The notes: generated by a model from the letters alone, not told the origin. A DNA stretch of 64,000 nt from UBA5239 sp040391785 (GCA_040391785.1 JBEBXH010000020.1:1-64000), one strand, 5' to 3'; numbered from the stretch's first letter, positions 18,280 to 28,083 are shown. Translations and numbers: made by a program.

Positions 18280-19401
18280 TCAAACTTCCTCAAAAAATGT
18301 ATCAGGGTCTTGCGGACTAAAAAATTCATTGATCCAGAAAACAGTATAAAGTTCATCATCACCTGTATTTGTGATATTATGAGTATGCCATACCGGCATA
18401 TCGACAAAAGACGGGTTTTCACCGTCCATTTCGAAAGAATAGACCTTATCTGTTCCGACTTTGCGGAAATCAATACGAGCTTTGCCCTTGATCACCGCAA
18501 AACGCTCGATTTTGCGCGTGTGATAATGATTGCCTCGGGTGATGCCCGGAACCGTGATCGAAAAGGAAATCTGCCCGCCGATATGATCCAGCTTCACCAG
18601 TTCGACAAATGTTCCGCGCTGGTCGGTGTTTTTCTTGAGCATAAAGGGATAGAATTTTTCGTAATCGATATATCCGCAGAAAGTATTGAAGAGCTGTACC
18701 TCAAAGTTATTGTGCAACTCTGGTAGAATGCCTTGCTCAAAATAAAGTTTTTTGAAACGTTCAAGAATCGCCAGGATTTCCGTGACACGGTATTCCGCGC
18801 CAGGCGGAACCGGGTACATTTCAGCGGCATTTCCAGTCTGAATAATCTGAATGAACTCCCGGCAGAGATCTCCGACATAAATCAGTTTGATCTCGCCATC
18901 CACCTGAATTTCGGGCGTTTCGCCATGCGTCAGCTTGTGGCAGAATGTCGCGATCACCGAATTGTAATTCGGTCGTCCGAACGGCCCGAAAACATTTGGT
19001 ATGACGCAACCGGTGAATTTGCCGCCACTGCGCTTGGCCCAATCCGCTAACAGCTGACGTCCTTCGCGCTTGGAAGCCCCATAGAGATTATCGCGCTCTT
19101 CCTGAGTGGAAGATGAGAATAACACATGAGGCACAACTTTTTCCGCCTCCATCGCTGCGATCAGATTCTTGACCAACCGGACGTTGGTATCATAAATTAC
19201 CTGTGGGTCGGGGTCGCGGTTCATCGCGGCCAGATGAACAATCACATCGCACTGACGGACAAAATTCCGCAGGTCATCCGGATTGGCGAAATACTCATCC
19301 TTGCACGGGATTCGCTCGAATTGATCGGGCATGGTACCCAGCAGATTGAAAAGATGAGTTCCGACAAACCCGGGCTGTCCGGTTATACCGACTTTAATCA
19401 T
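18280..19401 (-). CDS. fnlB: SDR reductase/cupin bifunctional enzyme, FnlB/CapF type
   Basis: 373 aa. N-terminal NAD(P)-binding SDR half (VGITGQPGFVGTHLFNLLG; VIHLAAMNRDP; YGASKREGRQLL replacing the usual YxxxK) and a C-terminal cupin from about 250 (GNHYHTRKIERFAVIKGKA ... MPVWHTHNITNTG) with the His residues of the metal site. This domain pair is diagnostic for CapF/FnlB, which reduces the 4-keto intermediate to UDP-L-PneNAc/6-deoxy-talose-type product. The start overlaps the fnlA stop by 4 nt. Confidence 0.93.
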   Translation of the reverse strand: MIKVGITGQPGFVGTHLFNLLGTMPDQFERIPCKDEYFANPDDLRNFVRQCDVIVHLAAMNRDPDPQVIYDTNVRLVKNLIAAMEAEKVVPHVLFSSSTQEERDNLYGASKREGRQLLADWAKRSGGKFTGCVIPNVFGPFGRPNYNSVIATFCHKLTHGETPEIQVDGEIKLIYVGDLCREFIQIIQTGNAAEMYPVPPGAEYRVTEILAILERFKKLYFEQGILPELHNNFEVQLFNTFCGYIDYEKFYPFMLKKNTDQRGTFVELVKLDHIGGQISFSITVPGITRGNHYHTRKIERFAVIKGKARIDFRKVGTDKVYSFEMDGENPSFVDMPVWHTHNITNTGDDELYTVFWINEFFSPQDPDTFFEEV

Positions 19402-20420
19402 TTACCCATCGCCTCCATATCCTTGCGGATAAAATCGAGTTTGAGCAGAAGCTGCTTCATCCCCTCTACATCCAGGCGGCGTGTATTGTGCGAGTGATAA
19501 TCGTCGACATGTGAAGCCTTTTCCGAACCCTCGACGAAGTATTTATTATAGTTCAGGTCGCGGCTGTCGCAGGGAATACGGAAATAATTATCCATATCAA
19601 TTGATTTGGCCATTTCCTCGCGGGTTACCAGAGTTTCGTAAAGCTTTTCACCATGGCGTGTACCGATAACCTTGATTTCGGTATCAGTACCATAAAGAGA
19701 CTTAAGTGCCAACGCTAAGGTCTCAAGTGTGGCCGCTGGAGCTTTCTGAACAAAGAGGTCGCCGTTGCTGCCGTGCTGCCAGGCGTAAATCACCAGGTCC
19801 ACCGCATCATCGAGCGTCATCATGAAACGTGTCATGCCCGGATCGGTAATCGTAATTGGTTTGCCGGCTTTGATCTGATCAACCCATAGTGGAATCACGG
19901 AGCCGCGCGAGGCCATCACATTACCGTAACGGGTACAGCAGATCGTGGTTTTTGCATCATTGCCGAGCGAACGCCCGCGGGCGATGGCCACTTTTTCCAT
20001 CATGGCCTTGGAGATTCCCATGGCATTGATCGGATACGCCGCTTTGTCCGTGGAAAGAACAACAATATTCTTGATTCCGTGCGCTACCGCCGACTCAATC
20101 ACATTGTTGGCGCCAAGCACATTGGTCTGAACCGCCTGGAGCGGAAAAAATTCGCAACTGGGTACCTGTTTGAGCGCAGCCGCATGGAAAATATAATCAA
20201 CCCCATCCATTACGCCATCAACCGACTGACGGTCGCGAACATCACCGATATAGAATTTGACTTTCGGATTCTGCAGCTCATGGCGCATGTCATCCTGTTT
20301 TTTTTCATCCCGGCTGAAGATTCGAACTTCCTTGATATCCGAATCCAGAAAACGTTTGAGCACAGCATTTCCGAAAGAACCTGTTCCTCCGGTGATCAAT
20401 AATATTTTGTCTTTGAACAT
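19398..20420 (-). CDS. fnlA: UDP-GlcNAc 4,6-dehydratase/5-epimerase, FnlA/CapE type
   Basis: 340 aa. Polysaccharide-biosynthesis SDR: LITGGTGSFGNAVLKR near the start; LSTDKAAYPINAMGISKAMM carries the dehydratase signature with Lys and Met replacing the usual Tyr pair; then TRYGNVMASRGSVIPLW, TDPGMTRFMMTLDDAVDLV and GTRHGEKLYETLVTREEM. First step of UDP-L-FucNAc synthesis from UDP-GlcNAc. With FnlB and FnlC it completes the pathway. Confidence 0.95.
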   Translation of the reverse strand: MFKDKILLITGGTGSFGNAVLKRFLDSDIKEVRIFSRDEKKQDDMRHELQNPKVKFYIGDVRDRQSVDGVMDGVDYIFHAAALKQVPSCEFFPLQAVQTNVLGANNVIESAVAHGIKNIVVLSTDKAAYPINAMGISKAMMEKVAIARGRSLGNDAKTTICCTRYGNVMASRGSVIPLWVDQIKAGKPITITDPGMTRFMMTLDDAVDLVIYAWQHGSNGDLFVQKAPAATLETLALALKSLYGTDTEIKVIGTRHGEKLYETLVTREEMAKSIDMDNYFRIPCDSRDLNYNKYFVEGSEKASHVDDYHSHNTRRLDVEGMKQLLLKLDFIRKDMEAMGK

Positions 20421-20457
20421 AGTGATCTCTTTATTTTTAGGTTGTTATAATGATAGT

Positions 20458-21591
20458 TCAATTTATGAGAAAATCGAGGGTTTTCTTTACAGTCTGATCC
20501 CAATCGTACATTTGAGAACGTTCCTTGATTTTTCGACCTTTTTCGCACATTTCCGGATAATTATTTTCTGCGGAGAGAATTGCCCCGGTCAACTCTCCTT
20601 TTTCATACGGATTAAAATAAACGGCATCTGGACCACCAAATTCCGGCATTGGGGGGATATCCGAGGCGAAAACAGGTTTTCCCGAAGACATCATTTCCAG
20701 AAGAATATTCGGGCAACATTCACAGGACGAAGCAAAAACCAATGCCCGCGCGGCCTTGTAAAGACTCGGGATTTGCGCATATGGAACCGGTCCGATGCAG
20801 CGGACATAGTCAGACAACCCCAACGTTTTAATTTTTTCCTGTACCTGAACACCGTATTCTCCGTCGGTCTCACCTGCCAAGATCAATGGAAAGCGAAATC
20901 CGTTATCCACCAGAGTCTTCCATTCATCGACAATTTCCAATTGTGCCTTATATACATCAAGTCGCGAAACATATAAATAAAATTCTCCCGGTTGCAAAGA
21001 ATATTTTTCCAGATCGAAAGGGGAGATCACATCTTTTTTGAACTGTTCATTCAACCCATGCGGAATAACCCTTGCTTTTCCCTGAATTGCCGGGTAAAGA
21101 CTTTTTACACACTCATATGAATACTCCGAGATGAAAATAACTTTATCCGCCAGTCTATACGATAATAGAAAAACGATTTGCAATAAAAATAACTTCCACC
21201 TCAAAAAAGAAAAGAATGGATAGCGTAATCTTTCCTTTTTATCGAATGGCAGCATGTTGCGCAAAGCGGTCATACTCCTACAGTTACGAGGTGTGATCGT
21301 ACACATTGTACCGCCAGGAGCATAGTAATAATCGGCTTTACATTGTTTCAAATATTTTCGCAAAACAAACATTTCCCAAAATGAACGCTTCAACAGTGAT
21401 GTTCCAAAGTTTAAGACCTTAATTTCCATATTCTGTTTCTTCCCGCTGGCTTCCCGGAATATTGCTTCATTATAAGAACCGCAAAGTATGATAAGTTTAA
21501 TCTCTTCATTTGAGAAATGTTTTAAAAAATTAATAATATAAACAAGACCGCCTCCCTGGCGGGCTGAAAACGCATTGACCACAATAACCAT
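20458..21591 (-). CDS. GT4 family glycosyltransferase
   Basis: 377 aa, GT-B fold: SARQGGGLVYIINFLKHF near the N-terminus (glycine-rich acceptor loop), SEYSYECVKSLYP, RLDVYKAQLEIVDEWKTL, ALVFASSCECCPNILLEMMS and GKPVFASDIPPMPEFGGPDA, the donor-binding E-x7-E region. Builds one glycosidic bond of the surface repeat unit in the cytoplasm. Sugar unknown. Lies between wzy and fnlA. Confidence 0.85.
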   Translation of the reverse strand: MVIVVNAFSARQGGGLVYIINFLKHFSNEEIKLIILCGSYNEAIFREASGKKQNMEIKVLNFGTSLLKRSFWEMFVLRKYLKQCKADYYYAPGGTMCTITPRNCRSMTALRNMLPFDKKERLRYPFFSFLRWKLFLLQIVFLLSYRLADKVIFISEYSYECVKSLYPAIQGKARVIPHGLNEQFKKDVISPFDLEKYSLQPGEFYLYVSRLDVYKAQLEIVDEWKTLVDNGFRFPLILAGETDGEYGVQVQEKIKTLGLSDYVRCIGPVPYAQIPSLYKAARALVFASSCECCPNILLEMMSSGKPVFASDIPPMPEFGGPDAVYFNPYEKGELTGAILSAENNYPEMCEKGRKIKERSQMYDWDQTVKKTLDFLIN

Positions 21592-21614
21592 TTATTTTAG
21601 CTCCTGCACAATTG

Positions 21615-23081
21615 TTATGGATGTAGTTCCGGCTGATTAGATATTAGTTCTTCTCCCTTTTTTTTTCGATCTCGAAACAAAAAAAGGAATAAAAGGCAGA
21701 AAAATGCAAACCGCATGGGAATAATAAAACTTCCTCTGCTCAAATATATTGCATAAATCATGAAAACAAGCGAAATTGTCACAAAATACAAATTATAAGT
21801 ATTGGATGTAATAATTTTATCCATATAAGCAAAAGACATTCCTGTGAGAAACATCATCAAGGTTACAGCAATCAATCCCCCGTCAAGATAATAATCAGCA
21901 ATAATTTGTGTTCCCAGTCCATATGGCATTGCTGGTCCCAGCCCCAAATAAGTAATTAAATAATCACTGGAATTATAAGGTTCTCTCGTATAAACGAAAT
22001 TAGAAAGAAATGTCCGTAAGCCCGGAACTAAGCCAGCAATGCCATTATAGAAAAAATTCCAACCGTAATAATAATCGTAATTCTCCGGAATTTCCTGTGT
22101 AATGATATGTAAACACATTATGCTGTTTGCCAGTTCCTGTGTTCCCTCAAGAGGAGAATTCATTTCAGCTTTTTGTTTTTGAATGGTGGCGGCATGCGCG
22201 ATTCTATCGTAAAGTCGTTCATCAGGAGCAAGTCTGAGAATACCGATGAATGAGAAAAAGAAAGCTGCTATAATTATAGCAACAGCCCAGACTGCAATAT
22301 TGAAACGCCTGCGTATGATATATATACCGAAATAGGCCAATGCTAAATTCATAAACGGCCCGCGGTCGCCACTGATTAATGCGCCGCAAGCAACAAAAAA
22401 CATCATACCGGAAAGCCACAATCCAGTTGATTTTACATAAGCCTTTATAGAGATTTTACTGTCGGGATTTTTATAAAAAGAATATTGCTTAATTACGCAA
22501 CTACATATTGAAGTAACCCAAAAGATCAAATAAGAAAAGTTCGCTAGCGAGGAGTTCGCTTCCGTAGCATATGTTCCGGTCCAGAAATCTTTGCTTACTG
22601 ATAATAAATATATTATAAATGAAATTACTGTAACACAAAACATTGCAGGATAATATTGAAGTCCGGAGTTTGTAACACAATTCGGAGTAGTTTCTTTTGG
22701 CGGTTGTTTATTTATCATTGCATAACCGGCCGAGAACATGAGAAGCCCGATTGCAATCAGTACGGATGACATGCAGACCGTTCGACCCGATTGCCATACC
22801 AGGTCATATCTGTGGGCCAAGGGATTATAACCGAGACAGTAAAGCAGATAGTTCTGGCAGCCTACAATCAGATAGCCTATCACAAAAAGCGAAGAAGGAA
22901 TGATATAATACCTATATTTAAATAAACGAAAAGCGGATAAAAAATAGTACAAGAAACTGAGCAGGCAGATCCACAGCGAAATTGATATGAATCGAGCATC
23001 CATTTGATCAGGTGCATTATAGTATAGCCAGATTGCAAAAATTAACAAAAAAAAGGCAGATATATTGGTAATTTTATTCAT
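21615..23081 (-). CDS. wzy: O-antigen/capsule repeat-unit polymerase, Wzy-like
   Basis: 488 aa with 11-12 predicted membrane helices and a large periplasmic loop (about 320-385: ATIQKQKAEMNSPLEGTQEL ... NYDYYYGWNFFYNGIAGLV), the usual Wzy build. Weak sequence identity is normal for Wzy, and the assignment rests on topology plus position next to Wzx and the glycosyltransferases. The ATG at 23081 overlaps the flippase end by 8 nt; a longer frame to 23162 lies fully inside the flippase gene. Confidence 0.75.
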   Translation of the reverse strand: MNKITNISAFFLLIFAIWLYYNAPDQMDARFISISLWICLLSFLYYFLSAFRLFKYRYYIIPSSLFVIGYLIVGCQNYLLYCLGYNPLAHRYDLVWQSGRTVCMSSVLIAIGLLMFSAGYAMINKQPPKETTPNCVTNSGLQYYPAMFCVTVISFIIYLLSVSKDFWTGTYATEANSSLANFSYLIFWVTSICSCVIKQYSFYKNPDSKISIKAYVKSTGLWLSGMMFFVACGALISGDRGPFMNLALAYFGIYIIRRRFNIAVWAVAIIIAAFFFSFIGILRLAPDERLYDRIAHAATIQKQKAEMNSPLEGTQELANSIMCLHIITQEIPENYDYYYGWNFFYNGIAGLVPGLRTFLSNFVYTREPYNSSDYLITYLGLGPAMPYGLGTQIIADYYLDGGLIAVTLMMFLTGMSFAYMDKIITSNTYNLYFVTISLVFMIYAIYLSRGSFIIPMRFAFFCLLFLFLFRDRKKKGEELISNQPELHP

Positions 23082-24420
23082 GAACTTGAATAGTATTTCT
23101 TTTTTTATGCAGAAGCCAAATAATAGATAGCGAAGCAAAAATGCAATAAATAAATCTGGCAATAGCCCCAGCGAGACCTATTCCAAAAGCCTGATATTTC
23201 AATAACGCAAAAGATAAGGCAATGTAAATGGCAAAGAACAGCAGTTGACAGGAAAAAGATACCCATGGTAACTTAAATGATTGCATTAAGCTTGGAAAAA
23301 AAGTAAAACACGACAAGAGAAATGTATCGAGAGCAATAATCAGCAGCACATTGTAATGAGGACCAAAATCTTTTCCAAAAAGACTCATCAGCCACGGAGA
23401 AAATATAGCTACGCCTATTGCAATGGGCAATGCCAGCAATACAAAAGATATAAATGTTGTGAAAATGGCATTTCTTATTGTTCCATAATTGCCGCTCGCA
23501 ACCGTTGTCGACATGATTGGAAGAAGCACCCGGCTGAGCATTTGAGGAAGAAAAAGGATGACAATAGCTAACTGCATGCATGCAGTTAAATATCCGGTCT
23601 GGATTTCTCCGTCAACACTCCGGAACAAAATTACCCGGACTACAAACATACCGCCCCATACGAAAATACCATCAAGCAATGCCGGACAGGTGAACTCTTT
23701 CAATATCTTTATTTCTTTAAAAATACGGCCAAATTGAAGAGATATCTTATATGTGCGCAGGATTTTCAAACTTGCCAAGCAATAGAATAATACCGATAGT
23801 GCCCCGCCGATTATCATTCCCCAGACAACGCCGGGAATCCCCCCATACCATGCTCCTAACGATTTCGAAAGAAAGTCCAGCAAACCTGTAATAATCATCA
23901 CGATAGCTGCCAATTTGAAATTTTCCGCTCCAAGAAGAATTCCTGAAAATACTCCTGAAATTGCAAAAAAAAGTAAAGTAATTCCTATTTTTCCGATTTC
24001 ATTTGATAATTGCGGACACATTAAAACATTAATCGCAATAATATCCCGAAATAACAACAGCAATATACAAGTTAAAATTCCTGAACATATTGATGCGATT
24101 AAAGCCAGGCTAACAATATCGGCTGCCCTCTGTTTATCTGATTTGTGGAAATCCGAAAAAAACTTGCCGACAGTTACCGCCAGCGCCAAGCCAGCAAAGA
24201 CCCCAAACGTCGAATATGCAATGATAATGATTCCATATATGCCAAATTGAGCCGTTCCCAATAATCGGGCTAATACAACAGAAGTAAGAAAACTCCAGAA
24301 CTTTACAAAAAATATCCCGATTCCCATCCATAAGCCGCCACGGAATAAGCGCGAGAAAAAATCAGACCTGAAAAGATTTTTGATATAATCAGGAATCGCA
24401 TTCGGTATTTTTAAGTTCAT
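23074..24420 (-). CDS. wzx: Oligosaccharide flippase, Wzx-like (MATE/MVF superfamily)
   Basis: 448 aa, about 12-14 membrane helices. The N-terminal LWMGIGIFFVKFWSFLTSVV and LARLLGTAQFGIYGIIIIA are typical of the polysaccharide transporter family. Moves undecaprenyl-pyrophosphate-linked repeat units to the periplasm before Wzy polymerisation. 64-nt gap behind tviC. Lower GC than the neighbouring sugar-nucleotide genes, as usual for wzx/wzy and consistent with exchange of this part of the locus. Confidence 0.88.
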   Translation of the reverse strand: MNLKIPNAIPDYIKNLFRSDFFSRLFRGGLWMGIGIFFVKFWSFLTSVVLARLLGTAQFGIYGIIIIAYSTFGVFAGLALAVTVGKFFSDFHKSDKQRAADIVSLALIASICSGILTCILLLLFRDIIAINVLMCPQLSNEIGKIGITLLFFAISGVFSGILLGAENFKLAAIVMIITGLLDFLSKSLGAWYGGIPGVVWGMIIGGALSVLFYCLASLKILRTYKISLQFGRIFKEIKILKEFTCPALLDGIFVWGGMFVVRVILFRSVDGEIQTGYLTACMQLAIVILFLPQMLSRVLLPIMSTTVASGNYGTIRNAIFTTFISFVLLALPIAIGVAIFSPWLMSLFGKDFGPHYNVLLIIALDTFLLSCFTFFPSLMQSFKLPWVSFSCQLLFFAIYIALSFALLKYQAFGIGLAGAIARFIYCIFASLSIIWLLHKKRNTIQVHE

Positions 24421-24484
24421 AAAAGGATCAAATCAAAAGTGTTTGAAGCGAAATAATTTCATTTTGGATTAGCGGAATTTTATC

Positions 24485-25471
24485 TCACAAGTTTTCAAAG
24501 TACCACTTGGCGGCTTCTTTCAGGCCTTGTTTTACGCTGAACTCGGGAGTGTAGCCCAGTAGTGTCTGTGCCTTGCCGATGTCTGCCAGAGAATGAGGAA
24601 TGTCTCCGGCTCGGTTCGGACCGTATTGCGGCTCGACTTTGGCTATTTCGGCATCGAACTCAGTCAGATATTCGCGAAGGTACATAAATAACTCATTCAG
24701 GGATGTCCGTTCGCCGAAAGCTACGTTATAAACCTGATTGACTGCTTCCGGTTTATCGGCCAGCAGGGCCAGTTGATTCGCTTGTACCACATTATCCACA
24801 TAAGTGAAGTCACGGGAATAATTGCCGTCGCCGTTGATGAGCGGACTTTCATGTTTGATCAGGCTGATGGCAAACTTCGGAATTACCGCGGCATAAGCAC
24901 CATATGGGTCCTGACGCCGACCGAAAACGTTAAAATAGCGTAGGCCGATCGTTTCGATGCCATAAATCCGGCTGAAGTTTTCGGCATAAAGTTCATTCAC
25001 ATATTTGGTGATTGCGTAGGGCGACAGCGGTTTACCGATTTTGTCTTCGACCTTGGGCAGGTCTTTGCTGTCCCCGTAAGTCGAGGAACTCGCCGCATAA
25101 ACAAAGCGTTTGACCTTCGCTTCCTGGGCCGCATAAAGCATGTTGACGAAACCTGAGATATTAACCTCAGTCGAAGTCATTGGGTCTTTTATTGAACGCG
25201 GTACAGAACCCAACGCTGCTTCATGCAATACATAATTGACTCCCCCCATGGCCTTGCGACACATCGCCATATCCCGGATATCCCCTTCGATCAAGGTAAA
25301 ACGCGTGTTCTTTGCGAACGGCGCCAGGTTTTCTCTTTTGCCAGTCGCAAAATTGTCCAAGACTACAACTTCATTATTCTGTTTCAGTAATACTTCTACC
25401 AGGTTAGAACCGATAAATCCGGCTCCGCCGGTGACCAGAACCCTTGAATTTTCAACTTTCTTATTCATCAT
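24485..25471 (-). CDS. tviC: UDP-N-acetylhexosamine(uronate) C4-epimerase, TviC/WbpP-like SDR
   Basis: 328 aa. Extended SDR: VTGGAGFIGSNLVEVLLK with the NAD glycine motif, LHEAALGSVPRSIKDP, catalytic AASSSTYGDS and YAITKYVNELY (YxxxK), and FTYVDNVVQAN. The GSVPRS loop and context favour the UDP-GlcNAc/UDP-GlcNAcA 4-epimerases WbpP/TviC over GalE. Start overlaps the dehydrogenase stop (TAATG). With TviB it would give UDP-N-acetylgalactosaminuronate, the Vi-antigen-type precursor (inference from pairing). Confidence 0.85.
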   Translation of the reverse strand: MMNKKVENSRVLVTGGAGFIGSNLVEVLLKQNNEVVVLDNFATGKRENLAPFAKNTRFTLIEGDIRDMAMCRKAMGGVNYVLHEAALGSVPRSIKDPMTSTEVNISGFVNMLYAAQEAKVKRFVYAASSSTYGDSKDLPKVEDKIGKPLSPYAITKYVNELYAENFSRIYGIETIGLRYFNVFGRRQDPYGAYAAVIPKFAISLIKHESPLINGDGNYSRDFTYVDNVVQANQLALLADKPEAVNQVYNVAFGERTSLNELFMYLREYLTEFDAEIAKVEPQYGPNRAGDIPHSLADIGKAQTLLGYTPEFSVKQGLKEAAKWYFENL

Positions 25472-26763
25472 TATAAACGCCCATCCACATTGGCTTTCGG
25501 GAGTAATCCCTTGATATCGAAAATGATCGTTTTCGCGCGGTCGATGATCGAGAAATCCAGTTCTTTGAACTCTTTGTGCGACACCGCTAGAACGATTGCG
25601 TCATAATTCTGCAAATCTTCTTTTTTCAACGATTTCAAGCAATGTTCGATCCCGTATTCATGCCGGACTTCTTCCGGGTTCGCCCAGGGATCGTATACAT
25701 CGACCCTGCAGCCGAAGTCTTCAAGGCTCTCGACCACATCCACCGCACGGGAATTCCGAATGTCCGGACAGTTTTCCTTGAACGTTATTCCCAGTTGAAG
25801 CACCTTGGCGTCAAGGATGTGGCGCTTTTTTTTGATCAGCAGCTTGATGATTTCGCTGGCAATATATTTACCCATTCCGTCGTTGATGCGGCGACCGGAC
25901 AGAATAACTTCCGGCAAATACCCCAGCGCCTGCGCTTTGTGCGTCAGATAATACGGGTCGACCCCGATGCAGTGACCGCCGACCAGGCCAGGCCGGAATT
26001 TCAGGAAATTCCATTTCGTTCCAGCGGCTTCGAGGACTTCATTGGTATCGATGCCGATCAGGTGGAATATTTTGGCCAACTCATTCACAAAAGCGATATT
26101 CAGGTCGCGCTGTGAATTTTCGATTACCTTGGCGGCTTCGGCCACTTTTATGCAACTGGCTTTGTGCGTGCCGGCGCTGAGGATGCTGTTATACAACGTA
26201 TCGACAAATTCGGCCGCTTCCGGCGTGGAACCGCTGGTGACTTTCAGGATTTTGGTCAAAGTATGTTCTTTATCACCAGGGTTAATACGTTCTGGACTAT
26301 AACCGCAGAAAAAGTCCTGATTGAACTTCAAACCGCTGAACTTCTCCAGCACAGGTACGCATTCCTCTTCGGTGCAACCCGGATATACAGTACTTTCGTA
26401 GATGACGACCGCACCTTTTTTCATCACTTTTCCCACCATTTCGCTTGCGCGGTATAACGGTGTGAGGTCCGGCTGTTTGTACTTGTCGATCGGAGTGGGA
26501 ACGGTGACAATAAAAACATCACAATCTTTCAGATCGTCGCTGTTGCCGCTGTATTGCAATTTCACAGCCGATTTCAAATCGGTTTCCGAAGTCTCCAACG
26601 TCGAATCGATCCCCCGGTTAAGCTCTTCCAACCGCGCTTTTTTGACGTCAAATCCAATCGTATTGAATTTCTTTCCGAACTCTACCGCTAACGGTAAACC
26701 GACATAACCTAATCCAATCACAGCCAGTTTCAACTCATGCTCGTGGATTTTTTTCAGTTGCAT
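25471..26763 (-). CDS. tviB: Nucleotide sugar dehydrogenase, TviB/WbpO type
   Basis: 430 aa. UDP-glucose/GDP-mannose dehydrogenase family with three domains: NAD-binding VIGLGYVGLPLAVEFGKKF (residues 15-33), middle helix EAAKVIENSQRDLNIAFVNE, catalytic cysteine in GLVGGHCIGVDPYYL (about 265), and C-terminal UDP-binding LGITFKENCPDIRNSRAVDV. The sequence type with GLVGGHCIGVDPYYLTHKA is that of UDP-HexNAc 6-dehydrogenases. Oxidises UDP-GlcNAc or UDP-GalNAc to the uronate with two NAD+. Confidence 0.92.
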   Translation of the reverse strand: MQLKKIHEHELKLAVIGLGYVGLPLAVEFGKKFNTIGFDVKKARLEELNRGIDSTLETSETDLKSAVKLQYSGNSDDLKDCDVFIVTVPTPIDKYKQPDLTPLYRASEMVGKVMKKGAVVIYESTVYPGCTEEECVPVLEKFSGLKFNQDFFCGYSPERINPGDKEHTLTKILKVTSGSTPEAAEFVDTLYNSILSAGTHKASCIKVAEAAKVIENSQRDLNIAFVNELAKIFHLIGIDTNEVLEAAGTKWNFLKFRPGLVGGHCIGVDPYYLTHKAQALGYLPEVILSGRRINDGMGKYIASEIIKLLIKKKRHILDAKVLQLGITFKENCPDIRNSRAVDVVESLEDFGCRVDVYDPWANPEEVRHEYGIEHCLKSLKKEDLQNYDAIVLAVSHKEFKELDFSIIDRAKTIIFDIKGLLPKANVDGRL

Positions 26764-26828
26764 AGATATTCACCCTGATTTATTTTAATAATGAAATTTG
26801 TAATCTTCATAATATATCGCTTTCCTGC

Positions 26829-27371
26829 TTACGCTAATTCCATATTCCAGATGTCCATTGTCACAATCGAGTGTCCCAGGAATTCCAGGTTTACCGCAAT
26901 CCTGCATTGCCCCTCGCGGCGCTGGATTACCGCGAAATACCCCTCGAAGGGACCCTTGGTAATCCTGACCTGCTTGCCGGGCGTCAGTTCCGGCTTGATC
27001 TCGATCTCCTGTTCACCGGCAAGCAGTTCGAAGTGCCGGACCGCTTTCAGGTCCTTCAGCAAAAGCTCTTCACTTACTTCATCGGTCAGAAACGTCTTCA
27101 GGATGTGGCTCGAATGCTTCATCCGTTTGGTTTCTTCCGGATTCGTGCAGGCAAAAATATAACCCTTGAACATCGGTATCTCGGAACAAAGCTTCTGACC
27201 CCGGTACAATCGGATATTCTTCACCAGCGGTAAATAATTCATGATTCCGTTGGTGTCCAGATATTCCTGTAACTTTTTTTCTTTGTTAGGTTTGGTGTAG
27301 ACGGGAAACCAGATGCGGTCCGGCTGTTTTTCCAGCCTGAAATCTCCGCTGGGAGTTTCGATTTCCACCAT
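26829..27371 (-). CDS. NusG/RfaH/UpxY-like transcription antiterminator, first gene of the capsule operon
   Basis: 180 aa. NusG N-terminal domain at about 20-120 (IWFPVYTKPNKEKKLQEYLD; FKGYIFACTNPEE) and a KOW motif at about 130-155 (LTPGKQVRITKGPFEGYFAV). It is a specialised paralogue: promoter-proximal in a 13.5-kb surface-polysaccharide operon, exactly where UpxY, RfaH and LoaP genes are found; these load on RNA polymerase to let it read long operons. The 150-nt leader between promoter and ATG is the place to expect its recruitment signal; I saw no ops element match. Confidence 0.88.
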   Translation of the reverse strand: MVEIETPSGDFRLEKQPDRIWFPVYTKPNKEKKLQEYLDTNGIMNYLPLVKNIRLYRGQKLCSEIPMFKGYIFACTNPEETKRMKHSSHILKTFLTDEVSEELLLKDLKAVRHFELLAGEQEIEIKPELTPGKQVRITKGPFEGYFAVIQRREGQCRIAVNLEFLGHSIVTMDIWNMELA

Positions 27372-27529
27372 AACCTTACCTCTTACATGATCCTTTTAAT
27401 CCAATGCTGTAGCTATCCGGAACGTTTGCGATGAATTGCTCCCAATCGTTTCGGAATATATACTTTTATTTTCATGAACCCAATCTTCATCATTATTAAA
27501 GATTAAATCCAAATAATCGATCACCTGTT

Positions 27530-27558
27530 AACATATCACGAATAGCCTTGAAAAGCAA
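27530..27558 (-). promoter_or_regulatory. Candidate promoter of the capsule operon with an overlapping palindrome
   Basis: Reading the minus strand: TTGCTT, 17-bp spacer, TATGTT, start site near 27523. Immediately upstream and overlapping the -35 box are two interleaved perfect palindromes, GCAAGCTTGC and AGCTTGCAAGCT (27555-27570), a likely operator. The gap 27372-27676 otherwise holds only the operon leader and the start region of the divergent VOC gene. Confidence 0.5.
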
Positions 27559-27676
27559 GCTTGCAAGCTAAATAAGTCGGCATTTTATCGCCTCCAAATT
27601 GCCGTGATTCGCAAGGGAATAATTTGCATTGAGCCCGAAACATGTTATTGTTTATGCATTAATAATGGAGGTTTTT

Positions 27677-28048
27677 ATGAAATTCAAAATGGTTCACAAC
27701 AATTTCAATGTTCTTGACCTGGAAAAGAGCCTTGCCTTTTACCGCGAAGCCCTCGACCTGCGCGAAACCCGCCGTACTACCGCGCCGGACGGCTCCTTCA
27801 TCATCGTCTACCTCTCCGACAACAGCAGCAGCCACCTTCTCGAGCTCACCTGGATGCGCGACATGGACCGCCCCTACGACCTCGGCGACAACGAATTCCA
27901 CCTGGCCTTTGAAACCGACGACTTCGAAGCCGCCAAAAAGAAGCACCGCGAGATGAACTGCATCTGTTACGAAAACGAAGCCATGGGCATCTACTTCATC
28001 AATGACCCCGACGGATACTGGCTGGAAATTCTGCCAAAGAAGCACTAA
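27677..28048 (+). CDS. VOC-family protein, lactoylglutathione lyase-like
   Basis: 123 aa, the length of a single-domain glyoxalase I. Metal-ligand positions are filled: His7 (KMVHNNFNVLDL), Glu in HLLELTW, His in EFHLAFETDD and Glu in YWLEILPKKH. GGAGG precedes the ATG at 27677 by 6 nt; the longer frame from 27629 has no ribosome site. Probably detoxifies methylglyoxal as a thiol adduct, though VOC domains serve many reactions. Divergent from the capsule operon. Confidence 0.85.
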   Translation: MKFKMVHNNFNVLDLEKSLAFYREALDLRETRRTTAPDGSFIIVYLSDNSSSHLLELTWMRDMDRPYDLGDNEFHLAFETDDFEAAKKKHREMNCICYENEAMGIYFINDPDGYWLEILPKKH

Positions 28049-28083
28049 GGAAAACAATCTGTGAGCGTATAAGGAGCAATGAG

